A stretch of DNA of 64,000 nucleotides, taken from NCBI GenBank assembly GCA_015698045.1, contig BLAL01000075.1, forward strand, positions 310,001 through 374,000, given 5' to 3'. This document shows positions 1-10,809 of this stretch, in pieces. The notes under the pieces are model-generated. The model searched no databases, was not told the origin of the DNA, and saw only the letters and a program-made list of their open reading frames with translations. A program made the translations under genes and the position numbers. This DNA comes from Rhizophagus clarus. Taxonomy: Eukaryota > Glomeromycota > Glomeromycetes > Glomerales > Glomeraceae. Each line of letters opens with the position of its first letter. Position 1 is the stretch's first letter.

Positions 1-369
1 TTTAAATGGATCATAATTTTTTTTTTTTTTAATTGGTAAATGCATTACTTTATTGATTATTTATGTAAGAGAACATACATCAATTTTGAATACATTAGAA
101 AAGTTATAAACTTCACTATATACCAATATACATGAACGGGTCAAGTTCTTTGTACGTCTATCCTATGAACTATCCATGACTAAAACTATCAATCTATTTA
201 GTCTATATTTATATCCAATGTAATTATATCAAATTTGTTTTTATAACGCCCTTCGAAAATTTTACCAATTATTTTGTTTTTATATTCATTTATTTTTTTG
301 TATTTTCATAATTTTATAGTTGTTTTTGTGGTTTTTGTGATTTATATTATTATTTTTAATTATATTTGG

Positions 370-1140
370 TCGTTAATATCGTCCTTTTTCCTTTTATTTC
401 TTTTGTCAAGTTTGCGTTCAGCTACGTGATTGCATCTTTTGTATCAGATTTTGTTTGGATGGCCGTTAAAAATTTGGATATCAATGTTAGACCTATGTCT
501 TTTAATGATAATATTGGGAAGATTTTGTCACTTCATGTATTATTATTCCTCTAGTTAATTCTATTAGGATATTTTCTCCTATAATTAGGTCTGATTTTCT
601 TTTAACAAAGTTAATTATCTGGTCTATCATTTCTTCGCTGAGCTTACTTTCCTCATGTGATAACTCTACTAGTTTCTGTATTTCACATGTGAAAATCTTT
701 TTGAGAGTAACATTATTTTGTGAACATTGCGTACCAATTCTCGTCTTCCACATTACAACGTAAACACTTTTTAGAATCTACTCCATATACTTCTCGTTCG
801 AAACATAATTCGTAGGTTGGCAAAATTCTAAAGAAATTTTTATATATAAATGATCACGTTCTGTGGCCAGTTTTGTTTGTGTTATTATTATTAAATTCTA
901 TTGTATTGTCCATTGGTTTGAAAGTATTAACCCAGTTGATTTTGCTATAATTTTCCCTATAATAATATCTTTTGTTCAACCATTTCGAAGTAATTCTGCT
1001 TTATATTCTGCATCGTTCACTTATTTCATCTTATTTCTATATCGGATAATGAATCTTGCGCCTGGATAATTTCTTGTTCCATGAATGTAAGTGTAGCCTG
1101 TATGTCTATGTCTTCGTTTTGATTTTCACTTTCATCTTCT
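370..1140 (-). pseudogene. LINE ORF2 C-terminal remnant
   Basis: Minus-strand reading shows a decayed C-terminal part of a non-LTR retrotransposon polyprotein. Around 690-760 there is a C-x2-C segment (CLRCNVEDENW) followed by a tract matching the zinc-binding tail that follows RNase H in LINE ORF2 proteins; the expected H and last C lie near a frame break. Upstream, in another frame, is a conserved-looking stretch (ILPTYELCFEREVYGV). Downstream there is a lysine-rich end. The longest open piece is 502-753, and several frame changes are needed to join the parts. It does not belong to the full-length LINE at 27-35 kb, whose tail differs. Family placement is by recalled family style, not by a search. 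Confidence 0.45.
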
Positions 1141-1627
1141 CTATAGGGATTAGAACCGTCCAAAAAACCTTAACCGGTTAATTATTTGGTTAATTTATGA
1201 TGAGGTTAACCATTTAATTAATTGGTTAAGATATAAGTTTTGCGTTTAATGCGTTTAAAAGTTTTTTTATTTTGCTCATTTAAATATTTAACTTATACTG
1301 ATATGATTTCTTTGTTGCACCAATTGTTCCTATTAATAAATACAGGTTTAATTTCCTATTTTTTTAACATATATTATTTGAAAAAAGAAGTCATAAATTA
1401 CTTGCCTCCTTCAATTTTATTGTGAGCTGTATTTAAGTGGTATTTCATATTTGATGTAGAGCCTATATATATCTATATATTTATAAGTTACATTATTACA
1501 TTGTTATTCTTTCTCATTTTTAATTATTGGCACTATACATTGTACTTTTTCATTACCAATTTTTTAAAATATTCCCATACTAAGTTTTTTTCAGACTTAT
1601 AAGATTTTAGTTTTTTTACTTGCTGCT

Positions 1628-2280
1628 GCCCTATAAAAAATAAATGTTCGGAAAATGTTATCAAAAATGTCTGGAAAATATCTGGAATAAATCTGATGTG
1701 TCCGGAAAATGTCCACTTTTTTGGTACATGTTTGACACACTTCTACTACTTAAAATTTTGACATGTCCTAACTTTGTCCTGTATTCGTTCAGTATTTGTT
1801 CGGTATAAAATTTTGGACAAATTCTGGACAGTTAAACCTGGACAAATTCTGGACATAGTAAAAAAACGAGATAGACAAATTCTGGACATGAAAAAGTTCA
1901 GGACAAATTCTGGATACTATTTCCAAAAAAGGATAAATTAATTTTGTAAAAAAATGCAAAAAGCACAAAACTGACATTCAAAACCTTTTCTGTCGTACTA
2001 ATTAAAATTGCAGAGCAGGCAAAAATACTATATATCTATGATATAAAAATTTTGGGTTAAGGAATAATGATGATCATCTATCCATTGATCATCTTTTGTG
2101 GCAAAATTTTACGAAAATACATTTCTGGACAATTTCAGGACAAATTCCTAATATCCCAAAAATGCAGTGTTTTCGGAACAGTTTCCGGACACACAGTGTC
2201 CAGAATTTCCGGACAATATTTTAGAATTTTTTTTCCGGACATTTTCTGGACATTATCTGTACATTTATTTTTTATAGGGC
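1628..2280. mobile_element. TIR element (MITE-like), about 650 bp
   Basis: The ends are a perfect 20-bp inverted repeat: GCCCTATAAAAAATAAATGT on the left and its complement on the right. If the element is taken as CCC...GGG (1629-2279), a 3-bp CTG flanks both sides. The interior is full of short TGTCCGGAAA / TTCTGGACA motifs in both orientations, typical of subterminal transposase-binding repeats. Open frames inside are short and not recognisable. The superfamily is unclear; 3-bp duplications and subterminal repeats recall CACTA-type elements, but the termini are not CACTA. Confidence 0.7.
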
Positions 2281-2931
2281 TGTTGACTGCAAGTTAACAA
2301 TTCTGAATCTATAAATGAAGAACTTTTAGAATCTGTGGAAGGTACAGCAGATTATTGCCTTGATGACCCAGACTGAGATTCATCAATGTCTCTATAATCA
2401 AGATATTCTGAATAATTATCATTCATATTGTATAAAAATAAAAAAAAAAGTACTTTAAAAAAAAATTTCGTAAAAAAAAAATTGAACTAAAGGTTTAAAT
2501 CGATTTATCTTTTTATCTTAGTTAAGCTGATATAGGAATATCAGAAGTTTAATTATATATATGGCTATCTTCATTAACCCGGTTAAATTAACCAGTTAAT
2601 TATTCGGTCCCGAGCAATGTATGTATAGATGCATAGGTAAATAAGTTCAAAAATTTTATAATGGCTCTATGCAAGATTTTTCATCAAGATGAATAAGCAA
2701 ACTCAACATGTAACTTCATAACTTGCTCAAAAATAAGCAATCTAATCATACGACTGTAATTAAATTTTTTTTTTGTTCAAAGATGAAATTTTACTTTAAT
2801 ATCAGCAAAAAAAATAAAAGCACATATGAGATTAAAAAGCTTTATAAAAATTTTAGTAAAAAAATACTAAAAATAATGAATTTTTAAAATCATTTCTATC
2901 TTTTTCAATTATAAATATTTTCATTTTCATA

Positions 2932-3718
2932 AGTCTGTGAACCATCCGAACCACACATAACTAACAGTCCTATACGAATATGATAAATGAGCCGTAAGGA
3001 AAGACTAGCCATTCGTCTAAAAAAAAGGGTTGGCAAAAGTCAGTTATGTTATATAAATTGGTCTACTATCTAAGGCCAAAAGTCAGGTCTGTGAGCCATC
3101 CGAAGCCCAACTAACCACACATAACTAACAGTCCGATGCGAATATTGGCTGTGAGTAGTATCATTAAAACTGATCTTAAACTTTAGCGCTACTCACCTCA
3201 AAAAATAATAATTATTATATAATCCTTGATGATAAATGAGCCGTAAGGAAAGACTAGCCATTCGTCTAAAAAAAAAGGGTTGGCAAAAGTCAGTTATGTT
3301 ATATAAATTGGTCTACTATCTAAGGCCAAAAGTCAGGTCTGTGAGCCATCCGAAGCCCAACTAACCACACATAACTAACAGTCCGATACGAATATTGGCT
3401 GTGAGTAGTATCATTAAAACTGATCTTAAACTTTAGCGCTACTCACCTCAAAAAATAATAATTATTATATGATCCTTGATGATAAATGAGCCGTAAGGAA
3501 AGACTAGCCATTTCATCTAAAAAAAAGGGTTGGCAAAAGTCAGTTATGTTATATAAATTGGTCTACTATCTAAGGCCAAAAGTCAGGTCTGTGAGCCATC
3601 CGAAGCCCAACTAACCACACATAACTAACAGTCCGATACGAATATTGGCTGTGAGTAGTATCATTAAAACTGATCTTAAACTTTAGCGCTACTCACCTTA
3701 AAGAATATTAATTATTAT
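2932..3718. repeat. Tandem repeat, about 250-bp unit, three copies
   Basis: The unit starting TGATAAATGAGCCGTAAGG recurs at 2981, 3230 and 3480, periods 249 and 250, with very few differences. A truncated first copy begins near 2932 and the last ends near 3718. Each unit contains a short inverted repeat (GTGAGTAG...CTACTCAC) enclosing about 35 bp. No open frame runs through the unit. Near identity of copies suggests recent amplification. Not recognised as rRNA, tRNA or snRNA. Confidence 0.9.
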
Positions 3719-4933
3719 TTGTGTTTTCTATGTTAAAAAATAATATTGTCTACCAGACCAAACAACTGTTTGTAATTATCAAACTCACTTGATAAGACCT
3801 GAGAGAATAAGTAATATGTGTTTCCAAAAAAATTAAGCGAGAACGTCTCGAAAAATGTGTTTAAACAAGAAGTTAAGAGAATTGAGTAGTATGTGTTTCC
3901 AAATAAGAAGTCAAAAAGTTGAGAGATTATAAAAAATATTAGGAAAAGTTAATTATTTATATATGGGAAAATACTTGTGTGAGTCATAGTGATTGATGAT
4001 TGATTATAGAACGTGACGCGTTTGTTAAACTACTGTGCTACATCATCGATTCCCGCAATCTGCGCAGTAAAATATATATCAGATATCAATTACATTTTTC
4101 CATAATTGTTTAACACCACATTAGTGGCAAAATAATAAATAATATGACTAATATTTTAAAATATTGACGATTTATACAATATTACAATGTTTGCTAAATA
4201 TAACAGGAATATTTGCGAATAAATTCTACCTAAAATTTTATTAACATTTCATAATAAAAATTATAAAGGTCAATTTAATATTTAAAATAAAACTACATAT
4301 GACAAATAATTTACAGTATATAAAATTACAAGCATAATATCTCCCCTCTTTCAACCGAAAAAAAAGTTCCTTTTTTCTATTGATTTTACTATTTAATGAA
4401 TCTACTTTTTGTCCAGGCATTATGTAAACGCATTCTATTTATAATAAAGATCTGAGTTATTGACATGGTGCTACAGGTGCTACAAGGTCAACCGCAGGAA
4501 TTTGCGGAAATGACCTGATCATTTGACCATTTAAATCCTTGCCATAATCATAAATTATAATTATCGATGGACAATTGATAATGGAAACTAAAAGTTGGAT
4601 TATTTAGATATCATCATTGTTAAACTCTGAAGTCATGCATTACAATATAATAGAAATTTTTTTGTCAAATTATTTTCTGAATGTTGAATATAATATTTTA
4701 AATTTATGAACAATTTATTAATCACTAAATATGCATGACCTGCAAACTTGAGAAAATTAATATAAATGGCAAGTCATTTTGAATCATTTTCATTTGATTA
4801 TGTAATCATCAAGTATATATATGTAAAAAAAATTATTGCACCAACATTCTCCTGAATAAAAATAACTATTAGTCATTGATCTGGTTATACAGTATTTGTG
4901 TAGAATAAATAAAGTAACCTCTTTTTTTTTCAG
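3719..4933. other. Intergenic, AT-rich, possible first exon
   Basis: Two copies of a short motif (GTATGTGTTTCCAAA) occur near 3810 and 3885. Otherwise nothing is recognisable. An ATG in good context (AAAATGG) at 4766 opens 20 codons before a stop and could be the first exon of the downstream gene, but no GT donor joins it in frame to the acceptor at 4931-4933. Confidence 0.4.
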
Positions 4934-5337
4934 TTAATCCATTGTTTACTACTTTTTTTAAATTACAAAATTTACTTTTGAAAAAGTTGATTAAATCTCG
5001 AATTCTCGCTAACAATTATAAGAAAATATTGGTCATTTTAAATAATATTACTAGGAATGAAGGAAACACTACCCTTATAAATTATCCTGTTCTTATTGGC
5101 TCACGTGCTGCGAAATGACATGTTCCTTATTTTCGTGAACCTAATGATTGGGATTTAATAGCAACTCCTTTCCAAACGACTTTATTTATTAATAAAGTTA
5201 AAGAGTCTGGAGCGATTTTTAAAAATATCGAATTAATTCATTATCCGGGAGGTGGACTGAAACTTGTTGGAGGATGTATTGAGAAATCTATCAGTGGAAA
5301 CTCTATCGACTTTGATATTGAGCTCGTCTCTGATAAA
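4934..5337 (+). pseudogene. N-terminal nucleotidyltransferase-like exon broken by TGA
   Basis: A polypyrimidine tract ending CAG at 4933 looks like a 3' splice site. The reading frame from there joins without interruption to the gene starting at 5338, except for one TGA at 5116-5118. Around it the translation reads GSRAAK-stop-HVPYFREP, then NDWDLIAT, and later IDFDIELV. GS(R), D-x-D and a third acidic strand (DFDIE) are the spacing of the catalytic core of polymerase-beta-type nucleotidyltransferases. The stop sits where a tryptophan would fit (TGG to TGA). Either the allele is a pseudogene or translation starts at 5338 and lacks this core. A sequencing error cannot be excluded. Confidence 0.6.
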
Positions 5338-7285
5338 ATGGATCTTAGGAATATGAAATCAAACGTGACTTTAAATACTAAAAAAGAAAGTGATGAAGAA
5401 AAAGAAAGTGATGATGATGATGATGACGATTTTAAAAGTAAAATGCAAGTTGTTGGTTTTGAATCTGATAACGAAGATAATATGCAAGATGATAACAATC
5501 AAGACAACGATATACCAGATGAAAATAATGAAGTCAATAAAATTGAATTTGAAGCGTTTAATGATGCTCAACCAAAATTAAGTACACTAATGATCTTAGA
5601 AATGTGTCGTAATATAAAAGATAAGATAATGTTTCCATTATTATCAAATTTTTTATGTATTGTTGCTCCATTGAAAATTCTTGAAGCTTTGAAGACATCT
5701 CATATTTATTGGCCAGCCAATTTTTATAAAAATATTACTGATTTACATATGTTGAGAATTTTATTGGATTATAATAAAGTATCAACAAATCAACCATTAT
5801 GTAGTCCACAACGTGATGAGTCAATTGAACTAATGTTGAAGACTCGTGTTAAAGAAGCTGAAATTATTAGGGGTATACCAGGTGCACATATCAACTTAAA
5901 CATGACCAATGAAGATTTCTTGGATAGTGAAGATAATCTTTTTGTACAAAGACGTGTTCCTCATGATGATTTACACAAACTTGTCAAGTATGGTGATCTT
6001 CCAATTTATCAAGGTTTAAAGGAAGACCAGGTATAAAAATTTAACTATATTATTTATTAATTTCATTTAAATACTAATATACTAATTATTAAATTAACAT
6101 CATATAGTCTAAAGCATGGATAAAACAATCTCTCTTTGAAAAACTTGATTATCAAACAAAACTTAATTGTGTGAGGGAAGAAGCAATGGTTATTGCACTT
6201 GAAAGATATCTTATTCCAATGATCTCCAATAATCAAGAAACTTCTTACAATTTGGCACTTGCTAGGATTTGCACTACATTAACCAAAGGCTGGTTTCGTC
6301 AATTTGCAATTGATAATTATCCTCGACTTTCAAATCTTGATAAAAATTTATTATCAATTGCACATGATGTAATTGAAAAATTTCCTATAAAACAAAAGAA
6401 ACCAGTTGTATTTGTACCTGATCCAGAAACTCTAGCAATTTTTGAGACCATTCGTCGATATACTGAAAAAATTTCTTCTTTTGAAGATTTGTATGATTTT
6501 TCTTGTGAAAGTAAATTTAGTAGGACTGGAATTAAGATCACTTCTCCCGTAAAGAGTGACATATCAATAACAGTTATTATTACAACTTTGAATACGTATC
6601 ATTATGATTGCCATCCGTATACTAAATGGTCAGCATCTGTTGTGATCTTACCTAGTAAGGACTTGGAGATTTTAAGGTAAAGTGTTACTGTGTAATTTTT
6701 ATAATAATTTATTTATTAATTTATCCATTATTTAACTTTTAGTGGAAAGAATGGAAAAGATAAGGACAATCTAAACAGGTATACTTTTTAACTTACAATA
6801 AAAAATTATTCTTATTATAATAATTAACCATAAATTTTTTATTTTAAATTTATTCCAGACATGCCATCATATCACAAGAATTTACGGATCCATTGAGTAT
6901 TCATCCTTATTATGGTCATGTGCGCAATCAGAAGGAAAAATTTTTTAATCTTACTTCTAAACATATCTTTGCACTTGAAATTGAAGAAAATCATAATAAT
7001 GATAGTTGGGGAATGTTAGAAGGAGTAGGAGAAGATATGATGTGTATTAAAGCTAAATCAGCTGATCATGCTGCTAGTCTACTTGAAATACCTGACTTTA
7101 CTGGTGATTTGTTATTTAAATATGTGTTATATTATTTGAACCCAACTTTAAAAGATAATGGAGAGACACCACTTAAACAATGGGTTAACAAATTAAAAGC
7201 TAAAGGTGATATTCCAATTGAACCAAATCAACATCTTTGGTATCAAGCTTGGAATTACAAATTGAATAGAAAATCTAACCATTAA
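5338..7285 (+). CDS. Four-exon gene, uncharacterised nucleotidyltransferase-like family
   Basis: Exons read as 5338-6030, 6108-6676, 6743-6778 and 6859-7285, introns of 77, 66 and 80 bp with GT...AG ends; the sum is 1725 nt, 574 residues. The start is the first in-frame ATG after the TGA at 5116. Residues about 14-70 are acidic and low complexity (runs of D, E, N). The rest looks globular with no membrane segment or signal peptide. The upstream exon carries the GS/DxD/DxE nucleotidyltransferase core, so if 5338 is the true start the enzyme core is lost. The 36-nt third exon encodes a lysine-rich linker (GKNGKDKDN). A polyadenylation-like AATAAA lies about 75 bp past the stop. Substrate and pathway unknown. 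Splice joins restore an uninterrupted frame, which supports the model. Confidence 0.7.
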
Positions 7286-8150
7286 TTAATGTGTATTAAT
7301 TAGTAAATATTATGATGTACAATTAGTTTACAAGAATTAAATTGAATATAAAGTGTTCAATAAATAAAAGTTGACTTGATTATTTGATAAAATTTTCTTT
7401 ATGATCATAATTAATGTGAAGATCAGTACACATCCAGATGCATCCATCATTCCAAATATATACACCTGCCAAGCACGTATTAAAATCTTACAAAATCATT
7501 TTATTGAACGTAACTAATTAGCAACATGTATAATTTGAACATCTATTTATTTTTATTCTTCAATCTTTTTAATACATATTCCGGTACTAGTTCTATTTTT
7601 GCACCTTCTAGATTCGAAAATTAATGATTCACTCGTTTAAGAGAAATACCATTTACTGTCAGTGTATAATATTCAAGTCGAATGCTTATTGCGCAATGCG
7701 CAATAAATAATTATAAGCAATTTGCGCAAAATATATCTAATTTGCACTCAAATACGTTTTTACACAATATTTCTTATGTAAGCTGCGCAATGCATAGATT
7801 AAAATCATATCTGATTTGCGGAAATCAAAAATAGTTTGCGCTCCGCAAATTTTACTGTGAAAGCTTATCATATGTTGCATTATTGGTATTAAGAGGACCA
7901 ATTCTTGTACCAGTGAATATTGAACAATATAAATAAGTAATTTTATTTGATTAGCTTTAACATATATACATTAAGCATTCGTTGAGTATAATGATCTTTA
8001 AAATGTAAATATATGATTACAAACTTCGTTCCCATAAAGCAGAAAGGGAAAAACTCTTTAGAAGAACCAAACTCTCATAAACATGACTCGCTTAATAAAA
8101 GAGCAAAGAGCATATTTACATTTTACTTTTAAAACGATAACTTTATGAAA
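7286..8150. other. Intergenic between convergent genes, TGCGCA-rich patch
   Basis: This is the space between the convergent ends of the gene to the left and the F-box gene to the right. From about 7680 to 7860 the motif TGCGCAA/TTGCGCA and its variant TTTGCGG recur at least seven times in both orientations, like the subterminal motifs of the hAT element at 50.9-53.9 kb. No clear terminal repeats were found. The rest is AT-rich with no gene seen. Confidence 0.4.
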
Positions 8151-9641
8151 TTACATTAAATATGATAAATAATTAACGTTATATTCATAAGTTTCACATC
8201 TAAAATCTTTGATCACTCCGTAATTTTTATACTTATTAATCACTTTCTTATAATCTTCTCCTCTATAAATAGAATCTTTTGTAACTATGGTAAGTGCGCA
8301 ACCTCTCCACTTCCCTAAAAATTCTTCCAAAACTTCCAAAGAAAATTTAAAATGATCAAAAAATCTAATTTCTCTTAGATTAGTTGGAGTTGATTTAATC
8401 AATACATTTAATAATTCTTCTCCATTTTCCATTTTTTTCTTATGAGTTTCTGCCATACTATTATTAAATATAATTATTAATAATGACTTCAACTTCTTGC
8501 AAACTTTTAATAATTTTTCAAATTCAGTGAAATGTTCCTTTGATGGACAAAATGTAATAGACAAATATTCAATTAAAGGACAATTCTCATAAATTTTACG
8601 AATAAAATTAAGAGAATTTTCATTAAGGTCATCAAATTCGTAATTAAGACTATCACGAGGTCTGAATAAAATTTTCTTGAGACGTTCTCCACTATTTTCA
8701 ATTATATTAGAAATTACATTTATTTTATTATGTTCTATATTAAGAATTTCAAGTTGATGAAAAACTTGCATGTTTAATTTTTTTAATTGTTCTTCATTAA
8801 AAAATAAATAATTCTCAATTCTTAATATTTTTAATTTATGAAATTTTGTAAGTATTTCTTGAATAAATTTGTGTTCATAATGGAAAAATACTTCTAAAGA
8901 ATTGAGATTATTCGCCTTCTTTTCTAATTCATGAAAAATTATTTTCTGAGAATCTTTTATGAGAGGATAATCAACAAATTCATCCGCCCATTTAAAATGT
9001 TTTAAATTCTTTTGAACCTCAATTAATTTAGCAATTCCATTTAAATTAGCATTCATGTCTACATTAATGATTACGAGTCTCTGTATATATTTACATAGTC
9101 GTGCTAATCCATAAAAATATGAAGTGTCTATTGATGTATCACATCTTAATTCACAAAGTGATACAAGACGAAGTTCAGCTTCCGGGAAATAAAATAATTG
9201 ATGATTAATAGATTCCATATCTAAATATTTCAATTTTGGAAATTTCTTCATGAAGAGATTGTAAAATTCTTGTTGCAAAATGAATTGATCATAATCAAAA
9301 GATGATCCGATAGAGATTATACTATTTATAATGTTTATATTGATACTCCTACAGTAAGATAAATAATCAAACAAAAGTGATTGATATGGAATTGACGGTA
9401 ATTGAATTCCTTGTCTCATTAGGAGTTCTTTAGTATCGTTCGTTAAGTAGAAAACAATAATCATAAACAAATAATTTTTATCATCATAATTGATATTGTA
9501 GCTCCAAGGATTCCTCCATAGAATTGGAATCACCGTTTCACACCAAAGTTTATTGACCATTAAGCATGAAAAGAGTGATTTAGAATCATCTTGTAATTCT
9601 TTAAATATCAAGAAAAGAATATCTTTATTGAGTCTCGACAT
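8151..9641 (-). CDS. F-box protein with leucine-rich C-terminal region
   Basis: Single exon, 496 residues, ATG at 9641. Residues about 3-48 form an F-box-like domain (LNKDILFLIFKELQDDSKSL, then SCLMVNKLWCE and ILWRNPW), the module that binds Skp1 in SCF ubiquitin ligases. The rest has irregular leucine/isoleucine-rich repeats of about 25-30 residues (for example LKYLDMESI, LKILRIENY, LEILNIEHNKI) and is likely the substrate-binding part. The substrate is unknown. No signal or membrane segment is seen. It is clearly paralogous to the gene at 10810-12288, same strand, about 60 percent identical by eye over the first 230 residues, so the pair arose by tandem duplication. Large F-box families of this form are typical of Glomeromycotina. 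Confidence 0.85.
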   Translation of the reverse strand: MSRLNKDILFLIFKELQDDSKSLFSCLMVNKLWCETVIPILWRNPWSYNINYDDKNYLFMIIVFYLTNDTKELLMRQGIQLPSIPYQSLLFDYLSYCRSININIINSIISIGSSFDYDQFILQQEFYNLFMKKFPKLKYLDMESINHQLFYFPEAELRLVSLCELRCDTSIDTSYFYGLARLCKYIQRLVIINVDMNANLNGIAKLIEVQKNLKHFKWADEFVDYPLIKDSQKIIFHELEKKANNLNSLEVFFHYEHKFIQEILTKFHKLKILRIENYLFFNEEQLKKLNMQVFHQLEILNIEHNKINVISNIIENSGERLKKILFRPRDSLNYEFDDLNENSLNFIRKIYENCPLIEYLSITFCPSKEHFTEFEKLLKVCKKLKSLLIIIFNNSMAETHKKKMENGEELLNVLIKSTPTNLREIRFFDHFKFSLEVLEEFLGKWRGCALTIVTKDSIYRGEDYKKVINKYKNYGVIKDFRCETYEYNVNYLSYLM

Positions 9642-10809
9642 TTTTATCGTTATTCAAAAAAATAATAAATAATAAATCTTTTATAATTGGAATATTTACA
9701 ATTATTAAAAAAAAAAAAAAATTATCTTAAATAAATAATAGTTTTAGTTCTTTCTTTCTTTTTTTTTTTAAAGAAAAAATTTTCAATATGAAGGTTATAT
9801 TTATATAGTAAATACCGGAATCAAACTCCGGCCTAATTAACTATGTTAGATTTGTGCGACCGTGACGATTTATTAAAATAATGCATGTCATACATAACAA
9901 GCATTACGCCAAATAACCAAATAAACCAAATAACAATATTAGCGTTTTTTTACGTTAAGTTATATCGAATTTGTGGGAGTTTTAGAGTTTTAGCCACAAC
10001 ACGTACGGTACTTGCCGATCTTCGATATTGATCAAAACTAGGTGTATTTGACTTTACCCTAAATTACTCTGGTCGATCATTGAATTTCTACATCGGAGTA
10101 ATTATCTAGAAAAAAATTATAAAAAAAATGTGTTTACAGTATATAACTTAACGAAAAAAAAATTGTTATTTTTTTTTTTTTTGATTGAGGAAAAAACAAA
10201 ACGGCTAACGGAAAAATATGCACACATGTAGAAACAAACGTCATAGGTTGACTCTCATTATGGAAACAATGATGTAATTTTTTCGTGGTAAGTGTTCAAT
10301 AATCCCTAGAAAAGGAGTAGTGACCCCTGGATATCAGTTGTATCACGGTAACTACCCGAACTTTTTGAACGGAATGACGCTTCATAAAATATTAGTATAA
10401 AAATGCGTGCGAAATACCAAAAAACTCATGTATTTAAGCCGAGCGAATTATGCTTAACAAACAGCTCAATTTTGTGATAGTATCATTACAAAACTTGAGC
10501 TGAATTATTTATTAATCATTTCTGTTAAAGTTAGGTGATAATATTAGAATACAAATTTTTATTGATGAGGAATTATGAAAGCTACATAAAGTTTCCTCAC
10601 CCTCAGATTAATAATAATAAAATCTTTTATTACTTCTTTCATAAACAAAAAAAATGCTAAAGTCCTAACCCTTACAATTTGCTTACAACTTAACATTAAA
10701 AACTCAGAAAAATATATGTGCCGTAGTTGAAACTATAACGTTTTTAAAATACTATAAAATCTTTTTAATCTTGATCAATTCTATATACAGTATAAGCGAC
10801 TATGAATAT
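9642..10809. other. Intergenic, one tRNA T-arm-like hairpin
   Basis: The promoter side of the first F-box gene and the 3' side of the second. On the minus strand 9831-9815 forms a perfect 5-bp stem with a 7-nt loop (CCGGA GTTTGAT TCCGG), which resembles a tRNA T arm and an RNA polymerase III B box. No matching D arm or anticodon arm could be folded around it, so it is at most a tRNA-derived remnant. Poly-A/T runs at 9703 and 10160. No gene seen. Confidence 0.35.

Noticed and set aside
502..753. Independent small gene of 83 codons
   Set aside because: It is better explained as part of a decayed LINE C-terminus, with conserved-looking sequence continuing in other frames.
2932..3718. rRNA or snRNA gene array
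   Set aside because: A TTTTGGC-TTAGAT stretch on the minus strand recalls U2 snRNA, but no Sm site, branch-recognition sequence or further similarity is present.
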